Shown here: positions 61,222 through 64,000 of the stretch, piece by piece | How the letters are laid out: every line of letters begins with the position of its first letter | Numbering within the stretch: position 1 is the stretch's first letter | From: a bacterium | GTDB lineage: Bacteria; BMS3Abin14 | Length of the DNA: 64,000 bases | Assembly: GCA_020350725.1 (NCBI GenBank) | Contig: CP070719.1 | Coordinates: 1,809,162 to 1,873,161, forward strand | Direction: 5' to 3' | The notes under the pieces: generated by a model | The model's database searches: none | Seen by the model: the letters and a program-made list of their open reading frames with translations, nothing else | What the model was told of the DNA's origin: nothing | Translations under genes and position numbers: made by a program

Positions 61222-64000
61222 ATGAACGTAACCAGGAGAGATTTTCTGAAGATCTCCGGCGTCACCGTTTCAGGAGCGGCGATTGGCGGTCTTGGTCTCC
61301 GTGGTACGGCGATGGCTGGTGCCCGGCAGGGTAACACAGCCGTCAAGTACGCAAAGGAGTCAACCACCATCTGCCCGTTCTGCGCGGTGGGATGCGGCAT
61401 CATCGTCCATGCTCACGGCGGCAAAGTGGTGAACATGGAGGGTGACCCCGATCATCCCATCAACGAGGGAACGCTCTGCTCGAAAGCCCAGGCTCTCCGG
61501 CAGGTCTCTGAAAACCCCTACCGGATCACCAAACCCCTCTACCGCGCGCCCCGAAGCAGTGAGTGGAAGGAGGTCACTTGGGATTGGGCCTACAGTGAGA
61601 TCGCCAAACGGGTCAAGAAGAGCCGTGATGCCGGTTTCACCAAGGTCAACTCGAAGGGACAGGTCGTCAACCGGAACGACGGGATCGCCCACGTCGGTTC
61701 GGCGGCCCTTGACAATGAGGAGTGCTACCTCCTCCAGAAATGGCTTCGCGCCCTCGGCCTGGTGTACATCGAGCACCAGGCGCGGATATGACACAGCGCC
61801 ACCGTAGCGGCTCTGGCAGAGTCGTTTGGAAGAGGCGCGATGACCAACCACTGGATCGACATCCGCAATTCGGACGTCATCCTCATCAGCGGATCCAACG
61901 CCGCTGAGAACCACCCCATCTCATTCAAGTGGGTGACCAAGGCCATGGAGAACGGGGCCAAGCTGATCAGCGTGGACCCCAGGTTCACCCGAACCTCCTC
62001 CAGGGCCGACATATTTGCCGCCATTCGGTCCGGTACGGACATCGCGTGGCTGGGCGGTATGATCAAGTACATCCTCGACAACGAGCTTTATCACAAGGAC
62101 TACGTCAGGCTGTACACCAATGCCCCGTTCATCCTGAACAGCGGCTTCAAGATGCCGGGTGATCTGGACGGCTTGTTCTCGGGGTACGACCCGAAGAAGA
62201 GGAGCTACGACAGGAGCACCTGGGCCTATGCCAAGGACGCCAACGGCGTGATCAGGAAGGATCCTAGCATGAAGGATCCCATGTGCGTCCTCCAGCTCCT
62301 GAAGAAGCACTTTTCCAGGTACACCCTGGACAAGGTGTCGACCATTTGCGGTACCCCCAAGGACAAGCTCCTCGAGGTCTACAAGGCCTACGCTACCACC
62401 GGCAAAGCGGACCGGACCGGTACCATCATGTACGCCATGGGCTGGACCCAGCACACGGTGGGGACCCAGAACATCAGGACCATGGCCATTATCCAGCTCC
62501 TGCTGGGCAACATCGGCATGGCCGGGGGCGGCGTCAACGCCCTGCGGGGGGAATCCAACGTCCAGGGGTCCACGGACCACTGCCTGCTGTTCCACATCCT
62601 GCCCGGATACCTCGGCACCCCTTCGGCTTCCCTGTCCAGCCTGGACAAGTACCTTGAGGCCAAGACGCCCACGACCAAGGAGCCCTATTCGGCGAACTGG
62701 TGGCAGAACTATCCCAAGTACATGGCGAGCCTGCTGCGGGCGCACTTCGGCCAGAGCGCCGACCTCGCCACCCAGTACAACTGGATGCCCAAGCTGGATG
62801 ACGGACAGAACGCGTCCTGGCTCATGCTGTTCGACGAGATGTTCAACGGCAAGTTCACCGGATTCTTCGCCTGGGGCCAGAACCCGGCCTGCTCGGGGTC
62901 CAATGCCGGCAAGGTCCGGGAGGCCCTCAAGAAACTGGACTGGATGGTCAACGTCAACCTGTTCGACAACGAGACCGGTTCCTTCTGGCGCGGTCCCGAG
63001 ATGAACCCGGCCGAGATCAAGACGGAGGTGTTCTTCCTCCCCTGCGCCATGTCCTTCGAAAAGGAGGGGAGCATCACCAATTCCGGGCGATGGGCCCAGT
63101 GGCGCTATACAGCCGTCAAACCGCCGGCCCCCACCGATGCAGACATCATCAACGAGCTCCAGTTCAAGGTCAGAAAGCTCTATGAGGAGCAGGGCGGCGT
63201 GTACCCCGATCCCATCCTGAACCTGGCATGGGATTACGGTGCCAAGGGTCCGGACGGCAAGGTCAGGCACATGGACACCCACCTGGTCGCCAAGGAGATC
63301 AACGGGTACTTCCTGGAGGACAAGGAGATCAGGGGCACCCTCTACAAGAAGGGTGACCTGGTTCCGTCCTTCGCCTTCCTCCAGGACGACGGATCCACCT
63401 CGTCGGGCAACTGGCTGTACTGCCAGTCCTACAACGCCTCCGGCAACAACATGGCAAGACGAAGCAAATCGGATCCCACAGGCACCGGCCTCTACAACGG
63501 CTGGTCCTGGTGCTGGCCCGTCAACAGGCGGATCATCTACAACCGGGCCAGTGTCGACGAGTACGGCAAGCCCTGGGCGCCCCACAAGCCGGTCATCTAC
63601 TGGAGCGGCAAATCGTGGGTGGGTGACGTTCCCGACGGCGGATGGCCGCCGCTCAGGAAGCCAGACGGCACCTGGAACGAGGCGACGAAGCTGGCCTACA
63701 TCATGAAACCGGTGGGTGTGGCCCACATCTTCGGTCCCGGCCGGGCTGAGGGTCCCTTCCCCGAGCACTACGAGCCTCTGGAGTGCCCCATTGAGAAGAA
63801 CCTCATGAATCCCCAGAGGATCAACCCGGTCGCCAAACTCTTCACGGGCAAGATGGATCAGTTCCTCACCTGTGACGACCGCTATCCCCTGGTGGCCACC
63901 ACCTACAGGGTCACTGAGCACTGGCAGACCGGGGTCCTGACCAGGTGGCTTCCCTGGCAGGCCGAGATGATGCCCGCCAACTTCGTGGAGCTGAGCGAAG
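61222..64000 (+). CDS. fdnG: Selenocysteine formate dehydrogenase alpha subunit FdnG/FdoG (3' end outside window)
   Basis: Open reading across an in-frame TGA at codon 190 (61789-61791), with 736 further sense codons to the window edge. TAT signal RRDFLKISG, [4Fe-4S] ligands in CPFCAVGCG and the later LCSKA, and ARI-U-HSATVA, the active-site pattern of FDH-N (RVUHGPTVA). The catalytic His and the family text NHWIDIRNSDVILISGSNAAENHP and FAWGQNPACSG continue after TGA. A bSECIS-like hairpin follows. It oxidises formate in the periplasm and passes electrons to beta/gamma subunits expected beyond the window. ATG 61222 with GGTGAGG upstream. Confidence 0.95.
61789..61838 (+). other. Selenocysteine codon and bSECIS-like hairpin
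   Basis: TGA (61789-61791) followed by an outer stem GCGCC/GGCGC (61796-61800, 61834-61838) and an inner stem GGCTCT/AGAGTC (61809-61814, 61818-61823) with a GGC loop. This corresponds in place to the SelB-binding hairpin of fdnG/fdhF mRNAs. Confidence 0.7.

Noticed and set aside
61789-61791. Reading fdnG as a pseudogene broken by a nonsense codon
   Set aside because: The TGA sits exactly at the known selenocysteine position, is followed by the conserved His and a hairpin, and the frame stays open for 2.2 kb.
61921-63921. 666-codon minus-strand frame opposite fdnG
   Set aside because: Valine/glycine-rich antisense shadow of the selenoprotein gene, whose plus-strand sequence has full family motifs.

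Overview
The window looks like one contig of a GC-rich Gram-negative bacterium. The outer-membrane machinery (LolA, a TonB-dependent receptor with its own TonB, two small beta-barrels), a selenocysteine formate dehydrogenase with FdhE, a sigma-54-type promoter before glnK-amt and a long division/cell-wall cluster fit an anaerobic or facultative deltaproteobacterial-type lineage (Desulfobacterota in the broad sense). That placement is inference; the window has no rRNA or tRNA to test it. I found no CRISPR array, insertion sequence or prophage.

Layout. 1-3.3 kb (minus strand): a TauE/SafE exporter, an ArsP-type permease and a secreted beta-helix protein cut by the window edge. 3.5-5.5 kb: two very small membrane-protein candidates and a periplasmic redoxin, separated by non-coding DNA. 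5.7-23.6 kb: a compact dcw cluster in the order mraZ-rsmH-ftsL-ftsI-murE-murF-mraY-murD-ftsW-murG-murC-murB-ddl-ftsQ-ftsA-ftsZ, mostly with overlapping ends, behind one strong sigma-70-type promoter with three MraZ boxes exactly 10 bp apart. 23.6-33 kb: a radical-SAM protein, Maf, a bacterioferritin-like protein, a metallophosphoesterase, glnK-amt, an MFS carrier, a TPR protein and a glycerophosphodiesterase. 33.2-41.3 kb: a cobalamin riboswitch with a clear transcription terminator controls btuB-tonB-btuF-btuD-btuC, followed by a B12-binding/radical-SAM protein. 41.3-52.1 kb: housekeeping genes (LpoA-like lipoprotein, rsmA, RNase J, uppP, ftsK, lolA, rimO, trmN6-like). 52.3-56.5 kb: two outer-membrane barrels, a repeat-rich region, a dciA-like gene and two tandem FCD-type GntR regulators. 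57-64 kb: a TAT-exported molybdopterin oxidoreductase paralogue without the molybdenum-ligand residue, fdhE, a structured non-coding RNA with its own promoter and terminator, and a selenocysteine fdnG that runs off the window.

The most unusual signal is not a gene. Many spacers between genes are built from degenerate repeats with a strict 7-bp period but with different heptamer words from place to place. Related tracts appear to reach into gene ends (rimO, dciA, possibly murG and rsmA). In the densest region a 163-bp inverted repeat with only three mismatches brackets dciA and the two GntR genes, so a 2.3-kb segment could in principle invert. Other leads are the structured RNA before fdnG, the ligand-less formate dehydrogenase paralogue, a perfect FadR-type palindrome before the first GntR gene, and a 41-residue ORF framed by nested palindromes and a terminator.
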